A stretch of 64,000 bases of DNA from Bettongia penicillata ogilbyi (GCA_023548195.1 JAJHZJ010000014.1:12748718-12812717), one strand, 5' to 3'; numbered from the stretch's first letter, positions 33,801 through 40,621 are shown. The notes: generated by a model not told the origin, from the letters alone. A program made the numbers and translations.

Positions 33801-33876
33801 CCGAGATAGCTTTAGGCAGGGCTCCGGGGCCCAAGTCTGCCCGCGGGCGCCGGCGCGGCCGCCCCAGCCGCCCCAT
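9517..33876 (-). CDS. TEDC1: TEDC1, tubulin epsilon and delta complex protein 1 (exons 1-5; 3' part outside window)
   Basis: TEDC1 (formerly C14orf80) acts with TEDC2 and the delta- and epsilon-tubulins to stabilise centriole triplet microtubules. Five coding exons join in frame on the minus strand: 33876-33727, 33611-33521, 29171-28969, 18503-18351 and 9615-9517. Together they encode the first 232 residues. All introns have GT-AG ends, and the phases (0, 1, 0, 0) fit. I recognise SPEIFRKAKFDLPEA (exon 1), LLLAFSWLL (exon 3), QWLLGKLRFQWRSLY and SQQEQCTLLNK (exon 4) and YTRGCHPD (exon 5), which follow the order of human TEDC1 as I remember it. No stop or frameshift interrupts the exons. Later exons must lie left of position 1. 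CRIP1 upstream on the same strand reproduces the human CRIP1-TEDC1 order. The CSTF2 retrogene lies antisense in intron 3. Confidence 0.87.
9616..10639. other. TEDC1 intron 4, A-rich stretch with no recognised element
   Basis: About 1 kb of A-rich purine sequence downstream of exon 5 on the plus-strand map. Parts resemble old L1 5' sequence, but I cannot assign them. A minus-strand open frame at 10052-10246 is a poly-purine shadow (Phe/Leu-rich) and not a gene. Confidence 0.4.
10640..10800 (-). mobile_element. L1 ORF2 3' fragment
   Basis: A short minus-strand L1 piece. 'catgtaagtcttttcaaact' and 'ttatagcacagt' are the complement of the conserved L1 3' ORF2 text found on the plus strand at 14300-14420 and 20165-20280. 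Confidence 0.6.
10801..11760 (+). mobile_element. Old L1 5'/ORF1 relic
   Basis: Purine-rich sequence reading as a very decayed L1 ORF1 in sense orientation, with parallels such as 'caaaagaatccactgactgc' near 11519 to the ORF1 text of the HAL1 copies. It is followed by a short MIR/L2-like scrap (11790-11880, 'gtgctaggcactagggatac'). Confidence 0.5.
11890..14690 (+). mobile_element. L1 ORF2 relic, split by an L2 insertion
   Basis: Decayed L1 ORF2 in sense orientation: 11890-12571, then resumption from 13714 to the 3' end near 14690. The 3' part contains the recognisable blocks 'caattggggaatggctggac' and 'gtgctataagaaatgattaa', an internal stretch of the ORF2 C-terminus open at 14079-14318, and a terminal A-rich AATAAA-containing tail. 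Multiple stops show it is dead. A direct repeat of about 25 bp brackets the intervening L2. Confidence 0.72.
12572..13713 (+). mobile_element. L2 insertion with long flanking direct repeats
   Basis: A 1.14 kb L2 3' part in sense orientation. It starts in the RT YADD region (the text 'actgatgatccacaaatcca' corresponds to the DD motif) and ends with the '…aataaatgtttaactgatat' tail. It is flanked by 12547-12571 and 13714-13738, which are identical at 24 of 25 positions and lie in L1 sequence. This looks like a target-site duplication. Confidence 0.78.
14691..14789. other. Short spacer
   Basis: About 100 bp between two L1 copies of opposite orientation. Nothing recognised. Confidence 0.4.
14790..16195 (-). 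mobile_element. L1, 5'-truncated, minus strand
   Basis: The complement of L1 ORF2 3' sequence. It runs from the oligo-T start near 14850 through 'catagttgatcattgcacaa' and 'gtatgcacagtttgtttaac' to the truncated 5' side near 16195. The minus-strand open frame 15687-15944 is a remnant of the ORF2 C-terminal half (it contains NRQFSKEEIKAIYSH). It is broken elsewhere and inactive. Confidence 0.8.
16196..16535. other. TEDC1 intron 4 spacer, possible LINE 3'UTR
   Basis: About 340 bp of T/G-rich then A-rich sequence with a short GTGTGT tract. It may be a LINE 3'UTR remnant. No gene seen. Confidence 0.35.
16536..18235 (-). mobile_element. L2 (minus strand) interrupted by a solo LTR
   Basis: An L2 3' region read on the minus strand. 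The proximal part is 16536-16833 and the distal part 17400-18235. Matching complements of L2 blocks include 'ttgtatttgatgctaaacat', 'gaggtgacatggttagatct' and 'gacttgaggcagaaagacca'. The LTR at 16834-17399 separates two parts that are contiguous in L2. Confidence 0.75.
16834..17399 (+). mobile_element. Solo ERV LTR (566 bp)
   Basis: The segment begins TGTCAG and ends CCGACA, an imperfect inverted repeat with the TG...CA ends of retroviral LTRs. It interrupts an L2 at a point where the L2 text is continuous across the junctions. The flanks GAGGGG and GAAAGA occupy the same L2 position and would be a diverged 6 bp target duplication. An AATAAA poly(A) signal lies at 17223-17228, giving a plus orientation. 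No internal retroviral sequence is attached, so it is a solo LTR. The ORFs inside are not genes. Confidence 0.65.
18351..18503 (-). CDS. TEDC1: TEDC1 exon 4
   Basis: A 153 bp (51 codon) phase 0 exon, acceptor TGTTTTCAG, donor AAG|GTAAGG. It encodes VDIHYIQWLLGKLRFQW and SQQEQCTLLNK, the best-conserved block I can recognise in this gene. Intron 3 (18504-28968) houses the CSTF2 retrogene. Confidence 0.9.
18575..18620. repeat. (CA)n-rich simple repeat
   Basis: A CACATATACACATGTACACACA-type tract ending in pure (CA)n, next to TEDC1 exon 4. Confidence 0.9.
18695..19010 (+). mobile_element. Unnamed SINE-like repeat, copy 1 (plus)
   Basis: It starts 'catgacatcacaaggtaatg' and continues with 'gaggcagagttgcacaaag' and 'agtcagtggcaagac'. 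The complement of the same blocks appears at 34640, 35128 and 62500, which shows a dispersed family. I do not know its formal name. Confidence 0.6.
19011..19793. other. TEDC1 intron 3 stretch with a MIR/THER-like scrap
   Basis: Mostly unassigned. Around 19700-19765 the text 'gaccatctaacctctgaagt' plus 'cccttccagttttgagactc' looks like a MIR/THER CORE-SINE fragment. No gene seen. Confidence 0.4.
19808..20659 (+). mobile_element. L1, 5'-truncated, with target-site duplication
   Basis: A relatively well-preserved L1 3' end of 852 bp. It carries a 112-codon remnant of the ORF2 C-terminus (19957-20295, containing PSIGEWLNKLWY and YYAIRNDEQ) and a G-rich 3'UTR ending in AATAAAATAATAATTTAAA. The 14 bp sequence AAAAGGGAAATGCT flanks both sides (19794-19807 and 20660-20673), a clean target-site duplication that defines the insertion exactly. 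Confidence 0.92.
20674..21154. other. TEDC1 intron 3, nothing recognised
   Basis: About 480 bp without a recognisable repeat or gene on either strand. Confidence 0.5.
21413..23382 (+). mobile_element. HAL1-like (half-L1) element, near full length, with target-site duplication
   Basis: A 1.97 kb element with an L1-like 5' signature ('gagacaaaatggtggagtag'), an ORF1-like region (about 21550-22320, broken) and a G/A-rich 3' tail of about 1 kb ending in AATAAATAAATAATATATAAA. There is no ORF2. The 10 bp GAGTTCTCAG flanks it at 21403-21412 and 23383-23392. HAL1 elements are known L1 derivatives that keep only ORF1. A (GT)n tract lies at 22515-22543. Confidence 0.8.
24245..24305 (+). promoter_or_regulatory. 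Four tandem 15-16 bp units with ETS-like cores, directly upstream of the CSTF2-copy ATG
   Basis: Units are at 24245-24260, 24261-24275, 24276-24290 and 24291-24305. Each reads GCGCTCACACCGGAA (first with an extra G), and the junction to the next unit creates CCGGAAGCG, the core of ETS-family sites (GGAA on this strand). The array ends 16 bp before the ATG. It sits in the transcribed leader or promoter of the retrocopy. The ETS role is inferred from the motif alone. Confidence 0.6.
24322..26031 (+). CDS. Intronless CSTF2 (CstF-64) retrogene, 569 aa, intact
   Basis: CstF-64 is the RNA-binding subunit of cleavage stimulation factor. It binds the GU-rich element downstream of poly(A) signals in the nucleus. 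The protein starts MAGLAVRDPAADRSLRS. An RRM at about 16-94 has RNP2 VFVGNI and RNP1 KGYGFCEY. A hinge region of about 108-245 follows (PEQMFELMKQMKLC, ARNMLLQNPQLAYALLQAQ), then a Pro/Gly/Met-rich part, nine MEARA/G-type pentads (about 424-468), and the C-terminal domain (DHEKAALIMQVLQLTADQIA to KSTGAP). It follows human CSTF2 closely throughout, with no stop or frameshift, and includes the TLQHSPVG exon-like segment that I recall from a longer CSTF2 isoform. The frame is open upstream to 24178, adding 48 residues encoded by the leader. I chose 24322 because MAGL is the family start. It is antisense within TEDC1 intron 3. It is a counterpart of, and probably independent from, eutherian CSTF2T. 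Confidence 0.9.
   Translation: MAGLAVRDPAADRSLRSVFVGNIPYEATEEQLKDIFSEVGPVVSFRLVYDRETGKPKGYGFCEYQDQETALSAMRNLNGREFSGRALRVDNAASEKNKEELKSLGTGAPIIESPYGDPISPEDAPESINRAVASLPPEQMFELMKQMKLCVQNSPQEARNMLLQNPQLAYALLQAQVVMRIVDPEIALKILHRQANIPSLIQGNPQPGQGPSVPMNQPNTPTSQPQSLGGMHVNGAPPLMQPPLPGGVPTAGAMPSAGPGPGPLAPGGGMQSKVGMPGGGPVSLDRGQRTLQHSPVGPTGPAPIERVQGTHMPMPDPRAPMQRGPMPAGGPPPRGLLGDAPNDPRGGTLLSVTGEVEPRGYLGPPHQGPPMHHVPSHDSRGPPHEMRGGPLGEPRPLMGEPRAPMLDQRGPPMDGRGGRDPRGMEARAMEARGMDARAMEARGMEARSLESRAMEARGMDTRAMETRGPGPRGPIPGGLQGPGPINMGAGGPQGPRQVPGMQGSGLQSGGQPGGFSPGQNQVTPQDHEKAALIMQVLQLTADQIAMLPPEQRQSILILKEQIQKSTGAP
26032..26509 (+). promoter_or_regulatory. 3'UTR and poly(A) signal of the CSTF2 retrogene
   Basis: The untranslated tail has AATAAA at 26430-26435, then a pyrimidine-rich stretch and the A-rich tail from about 26495. 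Roughly 60 bases separate the signal from the tail, rather long, so an alternative signal or tail erosion is possible. Confidence 0.6.
27773..27870. repeat. (CA)n/(TA)n microsatellite
   Basis: A short ACACAC tract followed by a long TATATA tract inside the L1 region between ORF1 and ORF2. Overlapping 'ORFs' rich in Tyr/Ile are artefacts. Confidence 0.95.
28151..28581 (+). mobile_element. Solo ERV LTR (431 bp) inside L1 ORF2
   Basis: The segment begins TGTATTG and ends GGATACA, so the termini form TGTAT...ATACA. L1 text reads continuously across it. The flanks AAGGC and AGGGC are a near-perfect 5 bp target duplication. AATAAA at 28468-28473 fits the plus orientation. It shares the block 'cattaataggcc' with the LTR-like segment at 43255-43622. 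No viral coding region is present. The open frame 28274-28723 runs through it by chance. Confidence 0.68.
28622..28800 (-). mobile_element. CORE/MIR-like SINE
   Basis: The plus strand reads 'gtcatgtccaactcttcatg', 'gccatttccttctccagatt', 'gggtcacatagttggtaag', the complement of a marsupial CORE-SINE. The same blocks occur at 57660-57810. Confidence 0.75.
28801..28968. other. TEDC1 intron 3, splice-donor flank of exon 3
   Basis: Unique sequence next to exon 3 with no repeat recognised. Confidence 0.45.
28969..29171 (-). CDS. TEDC1: TEDC1 exon 3
   Basis: A 203 bp exon after acceptor TCCTTTCAG. It completes the split Glu codon, then encodes DQIRFVKWVLCCHGYG, later ELLLAFSWLL and GDDVRICL, and ends at donor G|GTGAGT. 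Intron 2, on its 5' side, is 4.35 kb and full of L2, L3 and SINE sequence. Confidence 0.87.
29172..29637. other. TEDC1 intron 2, nothing recognised
   Basis: Pyrimidine-rich unique sequence of about 465 bp upstream of exon 3. It could be old L2-like material but is too decayed to assign. Confidence 0.4.
29638..30345 (+). mobile_element. CORE/MIR-like SINE, interrupted, plus flanking scraps
   Basis: Starts 'ggggcagctgtggcacagca', continues 'agtcacttaacctctatttg' and 'cagggttgctatgaggatta'. It is broken by an unidentified retroposon 3' end with its own A-tail (29840-29965, AATAAAGATAAATTT then poly-A), and SINE 3' text resumes ('aatatttgtaaagcattttg'). Another MIR-type end, 'cttagcacagtgcctgacac', lies near 30301. 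The 30060-30280 stretch is unassigned. Confidence 0.6.
30360..30760 (-). mobile_element. L3/CR1-like LINE fragment
   Basis: The text 'cccagttccttcaactagtc' and 'aagcctcctctctagttta' resembles the complement of the L3/CR1 3' region also seen at 45436-45850 and 57540-58310. Confidence 0.5.
30761..33190 (+). mobile_element. L2-type LINE relic with an embedded SINE
   Basis: A decayed L2 in sense orientation within TEDC1 intron 2. The endonuclease remnant near 31070-31110 reads VYQSPSHSPSFL, corresponding to VYRPPGHSPSFL. The RT FD region near 32370-32450 reads ELLDIFNIVDHYLFLD. The 3' end is at 32830-33190. A CORE/MIR-like SINE interrupts it at 32570-32815. Small ORFs are relic frames. Confidence 0.75.
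32570..32815 (-). mobile_element. CORE/MIR-like SINE
   Basis: The plus strand reads 'tgtgccaggcacaattatta', 'gacttgcccaggatcacaaa' and 'actgtgccatccagctttac', the complement of a MIR-type core. Confidence 0.75.
33191..33520. other. TEDC1 intron 2, promoter-proximal unique sequence
   Basis: Between the L2 end and exon 2, with an oligo-T tract at 33257 and no recognised repeat. The plus-strand open frame at 33447-33683 is the shadow of exon 2 and intron 1. Confidence 0.5.
33521..33611 (-). CDS. TEDC1: TEDC1 exon 2
   Basis: A 91 bp exon between acceptor TTCTTCTAG and donor CG|GTAAGT. It encodes a hydrophobic helix-like segment beginning VSELWSLLFSLLW and ends one base into a codon. Intron 1 is only 115 bp. 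Confidence 0.82.
33727..33876 (-). CDS. TEDC1: TEDC1 exon 1 (coding part)
   Basis: Fifty codons from ATG at 33876 to donor G|GTGAGA at 33727/33726. The start MGRLGRPRRR was preferred because the mammalian protein begins with a similar MGR-arginine-rich segment. An in-frame upstream ATG at 33912 would add 12 residues (MRKKRRATWWFW) and cannot be excluded. The exon is GC-rich, in keeping with a CpG-type promoter. Confidence 0.85.
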
Positions 33877-34110
33877 CCAGAACCACCAAGTTGCCCGCCG
33901 TTTCTTCCGCAATCACCACATCCAATCAGAGCGTCCCTCTTTCTTTCCCCAATCACCAGCCCTAGGAGAAAACTTTGTCCCCGCCCCTGACTCTGCGAAC
34001 CAATCACGGCCACAGATTCTCCGATGGGAGGAGCTGACAACTACTTTAGGAGTTGGTTTGGAAACGTTTTGGAGAAAGGACTTGCGAGGGAGATGCAGTA
34101 AAGGTCTCTG
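33877..34110 (-). promoter_or_regulatory. TEDC1 promoter region, CpG-rich with three CCAAT boxes
   Basis: The GC- and CpG-rich sequence immediately upstream of the TEDC1 ATG contains CCAAT on the plus strand at 33922-33926, 33949-33953 and 34000-34004, so they are inverted (ATTGG) with respect to TEDC1. A CCGCCC GC-box lies near 33981. No TATA box is evident. Clustered CCAAT boxes are typical NF-Y targets, common in cell-cycle and centrosomal genes. The start site cannot be placed. The plus-strand open frame 33752-34138 is a CpG shadow. Confidence 0.65.
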
Positions 34111-34225
34111 GGTGGATGTTAGGCTGGACCGACCGTGAGCTGCCCTGGCTCAGCACTATGGTCAAACACCATGCAGTCTTCCCAAGCTTTTAGAGCTCCG
34201 CTCAAACCAGTTTCATTGTATTTAA

Positions 34226-34450
34226 CTACTGGTGGCACTAGATGGCGCAGTGGATGAAGTGTCAGGACCTCAAACACAATAATATGAATGACCCTAGGAA
34301 AAAAAAATCACTTAAACTGCCTCAGTTTCCTCATTTGTAAAATAGAGATGATAATAATAGCACCTACATCGCAATAGTGCTGTCAAAGTTAAATGAGATA
34401 GTAATTGTAAAGCACTTAGCACAGTGCCTGGCACTATAAGTGCTAAATAA
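34226..34450 (+). mobile_element. CORE/MIR-like SINE
   Basis: Begins 'tggcactagatggcgcagtg', with 'gcctcagtttcctcatttg' and 'agcacttagcacagtgcctg'. Confidence 0.75.
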
Positions 34451-34640
34451 ATATGAGATATATAGATTTATGTAATATTGTTAAGACTTGAATAATTAAT
34501 AAAATATATTATATATCATATAAATATATACAATAATGTATTATACATTATGTATACATATACATATATATGTAAAATACTTGTTTAACTCTTACTGTCT
34601 CCCCTATTAGAATGTAAGTCCCTTCACCGTAGATACTGTA
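34451..34640. repeat. AT-rich low-complexity plus LINE/SINE tail scrap
   Basis: An ATATAT-rich tract (34490-34580) followed by a short 'cctattagaatgtaagtccc' L2/MIR-type end. Confidence 0.7.
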
Positions 34641-34835
34641 TCATTCTTTGGCCATCTCTAAGTCGTCCTAATGAATATCAGGCCTCTGGACTCAGATGGC
34701 TGTGGAGGAGAAAGTGAGGCTGATGACCTTGCACAGTTGTCTCTCACTCAAATCCAAGTCAACTGCAAGTCATGTCATCATTCCCTGATGTCATGGTCCT
34801 CTTCAAGAACTAAGGATAAACACAACCTGTAAATA
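34641..34835 (-). mobile_element. Unnamed SINE-like repeat, copy 2 (minus)
   Basis: Contains 'tgaccttgcacagttgtctc', 'aactgcaagtcatgtcatca' and 'tgatgtcatggtcctcttca', shared with copies at 35128-35445 and 62500-62815 and, in complement, 18695. Confidence 0.7.
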
Positions 34836-35104
34836 GTCTCCTCTCTCTCACCTGCTCCTTCTCCATCTCCCTTACTTTCTCCCTCTCTTCACCTGAGGGT
34901 GCTCTGCCCAAAAGAAGGTACATTTTGTTGGCTGAAAGCTGCTTCATTAATTTGGGGTTTATTGGATAGATATCTTTCTCAAAGACCAAGCCTTAAACCC
35001 AATTTAAACCAATAGGTTCTTGCCCTCCCAGCACAGAGTAAAAGTAAATAGTAACTGTTTCTCTTTTGGCCATCAGCCCTGAGGATCTTCCCCTTCCAGT
35101 TTGA
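34836..35104. other. Intergenic spacer, nothing recognised
   Basis: Pyrimidine-rich, then mixed sequence between two SINE-like copies. No gene seen. Confidence 0.45.
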
Positions 35105-35445
35105 TTTTTTTTTTTTTTTTTTTTTGATTCAAAGGGCCATCCCTGTCCCTTGACTCACTTCTTAAAGAGGACTATTCACTGAATGGACCTTACCTTACTC
35201 AAAGTGAGAGCCTGAAAAGACCTTAACCTAAAAGGGCCAGGGTTCTCCCATTGCATCCTGGGCAATCTTCAGTGGTCCTACTGACTATCAGACCACAGGA
35301 CCCAGATGGAGAAAGTGAGGCTGGTGACCTTGCACAGCCCTCTCTCACTCAAATCCAAGTCAACTGCAAGTCATGTCATCATTTCCTGATGTCATGGTCC
35401 TCTTCAATAATGAAGGAAAACACAACTACAAAAACAATAGCTAGT
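35105..35445 (-). mobile_element. Unnamed SINE-like repeat, copy 3 (minus), with oligo-T tail
   Basis: A T-tract of about 20 bases at 35107-35125 corresponds to the A-tail of a minus-strand retroposon. It is followed by 'attcactgaatggaccttac', 'cccattgcatcctgggcaat' and 'gtgaggctggtgaccttgca', also found in the copy at 62500-62815. Confidence 0.72.
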
Positions 35446-35679
35446 TGCTAGCACACAATTGGGGTCTAACACTTATTGATTGAATGATTGATTTATTCAA
35501 GTCAATTCAATTTGATATACACTTGTCCAACACTCCTTGGGGAAAAGATACTTTCTCCTCAAGGAACTTATAATCCACTAATGGAGGTCAGTTGGAAGAA
35601 AACATGTACATATGAGATGGTTCCCAGAGATCCAGACAAAATCCCTTGAGAAATTTTTGTTTTGTTTCTCCACAAGAGA

Positions 35680-37500
35680 AATTTTTTAATTATTAATATT
35701 AATTCATTTTTAACATTCTTTTTTTCAGTTCCAAATTCTCTTCCTCCCTCCAGACTCTCCTTCACCCATTGAGAGGCAGGTAATATAATAATCATTGTAC
35801 ATGTGAAGTCAGGCAAAACATATTTCCATAGTAGTCATGTTGCAAAAAAAATGTAAAGAAACAAATATAAAGTGGTAAAAGTATTCTTCAACCTATGCTC
35901 AAGGTTCATCAATTCTCTTTCTAAAGGTAGAGAACACTGTGTATCGTGAGACCTTGGGAATTGTCACAGAACGTTGTATTGACCAGAGTAGCTAAGTCTT
36001 CCACAGTTGATCATCGATAAAATATTACTGTTACAAAAACAAATATATAACTGTTTATCATGTATAATGTTCTCCTGGTTCTGCTCATTTCACTTTGCAT
36101 CAGTTCATATAAGTCTTTCCAGGTTTTTCTAGGGAAACCATGCTTTTCACTATTTCTTATAACACACATTTCTTATTCCATGAAAATCATATACCACAGT
36201 TTGTTAGGCCACCTCCAATTGATGGGTATCCCCTCAATTTCCAATTCATTGCCACCATATAAAGAGCTGCTATAAATATTTTTGTGTTATGTATTTCTTT
36301 TTTTCTCTGATTTCTTTGTAATACATATCTTGTAATGAAATCGTTGGATCAAAGAGTGTGCAAAGTTTTATAGCCCTGTGGGCATAGTTCCAAATTGTTT
36401 TCCAGAATGATTGGATCAGTTCATAATTCCACCAAAAATACACTAGTGGATTTATTTCTCCACATCCTGTCCAGCATTTGTCCTTTTTGCTCTCCTCTTC
36501 TATAATGTTAGCCAATGTGACAGGGGTGAGGTGGTACCTCAGAGTTGTTTTAATTTGCATTTTTCTAATTAGTGGTGATTTAGAAAATTTTTGTATTATT
36601 ATTGATAGTTCGAATTCTTCTTCTGAAAACTGCCTGTTTACATCCTTTGAATATTTGTCGTTTGGAAGATGGCAAAAAAAATTGACTCGTGTATTTCAGA
36701 AATGAGACATTTATAAGAGAAACTGATTGTAAATTTTTCCCCAGTTATCTGCTTTCAGATTCTTTGTTCACTGAGTAAACTCAGAGAAGTTCTTCTTCCA
36801 ATGTCAACGAAGTCAGATCGGGCTGACTTAAGTGCATTCTTTCCTTTTGTTTAAGGATGAGACTCTTAACCAAGACACTATCTTGAATAATAAGACTTTT
36901 TCTATATCTTAATATTTTGTGGACATATCCTATGTTATGATATGCTAAAGGAAACAGATATCCTGGGTCATAATTTCAATTGACACATTGTCAACTCTCT
37001 TATCTTATTGTATTTACCTCCTAGTCAATTAAGAAAATTCCTTTCTCCTAAAGTGGTTAAATATGTATGGAGATCATAAATTTCAGTGACATAAAGACCC
37101 TGAGCTAGGATTTGTTCTAAAACGTATTTAAGCTTGATCATTCTTGTATCAGAACTTGCATTTTGACTCCTCATATGTACAAGTTCACTAGTTTCAGCTA
37201 GCTTTAAGGGAATAAATGATATGGATTTAGTTATCACCTAACCTGTTTGCATCTTTAACCAAACTTTCAGGTAGACAGTAACCATTTTGACATTATCTTA
37301 GTATTCAGTGTGAGATGTTGGTCTATGCCTAATTTCTGTCAGACTGCTTTCCAGTTGTCTTGGAAGTTTTTATCAAATAGTGAGTTCTTGCCACCTCCCG
37401 AAAAATAAAAATTTGAATCTTTGTGTTTATCAAACATTAGGTTACTGTGGTCATTTACTTCTGTAAATTTTATGCCCAATATATTCCACCCCAATGTCAC
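35680..37500 (-). mobile_element. L1, 5'-truncated, minus strand
   Basis: The complement of L1 ORF2 and 3'UTR. It includes 'ggttctgctcatttcacttt', 'aagtctttccaggtttttct' and, further 5', 'tgtgagatgttggtctatgc'. The minus-strand open frame at 36270-36560 is an ORF2 C-terminal remnant. It is broken throughout. Confidence 0.8.
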
Positions 37501-39245
37501 AGACTTCTCATTTCAATCTCTCAAGTTGTCTTAGGCTGGAAAAAAAATGTCTTACCTCTGCAATTTGTTTGACTATGTCTCCCCAGAATTAATTTGAGAT
37601 GTTATTTTAAAGTTGTTTGGAGGGGAATGTTGAGAGAAATTGGCTATGCCAATCTATGCTCAACGTATGCTGTGAGATTTTAAAGTGAACTCAAGTCAGT
37701 TTTGACTTTAAGTTTTGACAATTTGGGGGCAAGTGAAGATGATGGTGAGCCAGGACATTGCATAAGCAGGGCACAGAGATGACCAAGATGGAATTCAACT
37801 TTGCTAATCAAGGCCAAGTGGGTCATGTCTGGGGCTAAGGCAAAAGGTAGTTCTGATAATGCTGAACTTTCCAATTTCTTTGAGGGAACTCATTGGAATG
37901 ATAATATTCTGACTTCTTTCTTTTTTTCTTACTTTCTTCCACCAAAAAATCATATATTGAAAAAAAAAATCAAAATTTTTCTGTTCTTCAGAGTTACACT
38001 GATCATTTCTCTTCAAATAGTTTTGAATTTACCAGCAGTATAAAATTATTGATTAAAACTGCCCTTCATTTGCGAATGAAAAGGCATAAAAAAGAGAGAA
38101 TAGTGACTGAAAAATATGAGAGATTAAAGTTCAGACCATTGTGATTCTATCCTGATTGGGAGTACCTATACAATAAAGGAGAATCTTAAAGAATGTGTAT
38201 TTTATAACTTTTCCAAGCCAGAGCAAAAGATGAATTTAAGATTTTCCCCTGGCAAAATTTTGAGTCATGAGTAAGCAGATTTAAGTGGTGGAAGAGGGCT
38301 GGATTAGTAAATACAGAAGATATTTCCCTCAGATTTAGGCACTTCGGCCAAGTCTACTTATCTCCAGCAGAGCCTGAGTCAGGAGTATATAGTGAAGGTG
38401 TTGTCTAAGAGAGAGCCATCCCTCTCCTTCACTAAAATGAAGAGTTGGGGAAGTGTGACTCAGCAAGATGAAGGTGGAGGCCAGCTGAGGCTGTAGTACC
38501 CTCCAGCTGAGAGGGAGTAACTATTTTTTCTCTAACCACCTCCAACCCCCATTGATTACTGCTACTTAAGGATTTAATATGAATGTTAAATGTGTCCTTG
38601 GCTATCCAGTGTCAAAAAAAAATCTGTTGTAGTTCCCAAAGAATTCATAGCAGGCCACAGTGCTTTTTCAAAGGTGACCTTATTCTTTCATAGGCACTCG
38701 CAAAGATAACAGTCTGTTATGAGGGTACATATCCATCTCTATTCCAGAACTAGGCAGTCATGATAGTCACTTTTTCCAAACATATAATAATCTTCAATTA
38801 TTCAGAGGTCCCTTGGCTCGTGCTTGTCTTGATGCTTATAAGGTTGCTATTATAACAGCCACTTATATTGCAGAAAATCTAGGGTAAAAAATATTAAATC
38901 CTGATGAGTTCCCCAATTATAGCCCTTATGTTAGAAGCTACTTTTTGACAGGAAGGGGCTGGATTATTTTGAAGATATCTTATTTCTTACTGACTTGGCT
39001 GCAAAGGTGTTCTGGAGTCAGTTCAAAGTGGCTCAGTTGAGCTGATTGTTAAATGTCCAGTGTGAGCATTTATACCTCAGAAATAGACAAATGATCACTT
39101 CTGCTTCTTGGAGCCAAGTTAGTGATATAAAAAGTAAGTTGCTCTTACTGTCCCTTATTGACCTCTGAAAGTCCAGAAACTATTACCTCAGGAAAAATCC
39201 TAGAACAACTGAGCCAGCAGAAAGATGGGATGCAGCATAAATAGA
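37501..39245. other. Intergenic stretch without recognised gene
   Basis: About 1.7 kb. The left part may be old L1. The part from about 38040 to 39240 shows no repeat that I recognise and no open reading frame of note. It is the longest apparently non-repetitive block between the two genes. Confidence 0.45.
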
Positions 39246-40199
39246 AAAACGAGTCAACAGCTTGCTAAAGGAGACCCAAAGAAATGCTGAAGAAAATAAC
39301 ATTTTTAAAAATAAACTAACCCAAATGGCAAAAGAGGTCCAAAAAGCCAATGAAGAGAAGAATGCTTTAAAAAGCAGAATTGGCCAAATGGAAAAAGAGG
39401 TTCAAAAGCTCACTGAGGAAAATAGTTCTTTAAAAATTAGAATAGAGCAGATGGAAGCTAATGACTTTATGAGAAACTAAGAAATTATAAAAATGAAACC
39501 AAAAGCATGAAAAAATAGAAGACAGTGTGAAATATCTCCTTGGAAAAACAACTGACCTGGAAAATAGATCCAGCAGAGATCATTTTAAAATTATTGGATT
39601 ACCTGAAAACTATAATCAAAAAAAGAGCCTCAACATCATCTTCTAAGAAATTATCAAGGAAAACTGCCCTGATATTCTAGAACCAGAGGGTAAAATAGAA
39701 ATTCACTGATCACCTCCTGAAAGAGATCTCAAAAGGAAAACTCCTAGGAATATTGTAGTCAAATTCCAGAGTTCTCATGTAAAGGAGAAAATATTACAAG
39801 CAGCCAGAAAGAAACATTTCAAGTGTTGTGGAAATACAATCAGGACAACACAGGATTTAGCAGCTTTTACACTAAGGAATTGAAGGCTTGGAATATGATA
39901 TTCCAGAGGTAAAAGGTGATGGAATTAAATCACCTACCCAGAAAAACTGAGTATAATACTTCAGGGGAAAAAAATGGAATTTCAATGAAATAGAGGACTT
40001 CCAAGCATTCTTATTGAAAAGATCAGAGTTGAATTGAAAATTTGATTTTCAAATAGAAAAATCAAGAGAAACATGAAAAAGTAAACAGGAAAGAGAAGCC
40101 TTAAGAAATTCATTAAAGTTGAACTGCTTACATTCTTACATGGAAAAATGTTATTTGTAACTCATGACGCCTTTTTTAGTATTAGGGTAGTTAGAGGGA

Positions 40200-40280
40200 A
40201 TATATGTGTGTGCATGTGTGGATGTGACTGTGTGTGTGTATGTGTATGTATGTATGTGTGTGTGTGTATACATAGACAAA
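40200..40280. repeat. (GT)n/(TGTA)n simple repeat
   Basis: TGTGTGTATGTGTATGTATG-type tract in the HAL1-like 3' tail. The HAL1 copy at 21413 has a GT tract at the equivalent place (22515) and the copy at 47760 a (GA)n tract. Confidence 0.9.
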
Positions 40281-40385
40281 GGGCACGGGGTAAACTGAAT
40301 GTGAAGGGAGAATACCCCCAAAAAATGTACTGTTGAATGTAATGTACTAGCACTAAAAGAAAGGGAGAGGTAGAATGTAGCAAAT

Positions 40386-40388
40386 CAT

Positions 40389-40427
<39 letters not shown>

Positions 40428-40429
40428 AA

Positions 40430-40505
<76 letters not shown>

Positions 40506-40532
40506 AGAAAGAAGAGAGAGAGAGAGAGAGAA

Positions 40533-40620
<88 letters not shown>
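40386..40620. repeat. (GAAA)n microsatellite, about 235 bp
   Basis: GAAA tetranucleotide array with a short GA-rich interruption near 40505-40535, in the HAL1-like 3' tail. Confidence 0.97.

Positions 40621-40621
<1 letters not shown>

Noticed and set aside
33447..34138. Plus-strand frames at the TEDC1 5' end
   Set aside because: They overlap TEDC1 exons 1-2 and the CpG promoter on the opposite strand, with no matching domain or splice pattern.
40386..40620. Regular array considered as a CRISPR or satellite
   Set aside because: The period is four bases (GAAA) without spacers. It is a microsatellite in a mammalian genome.
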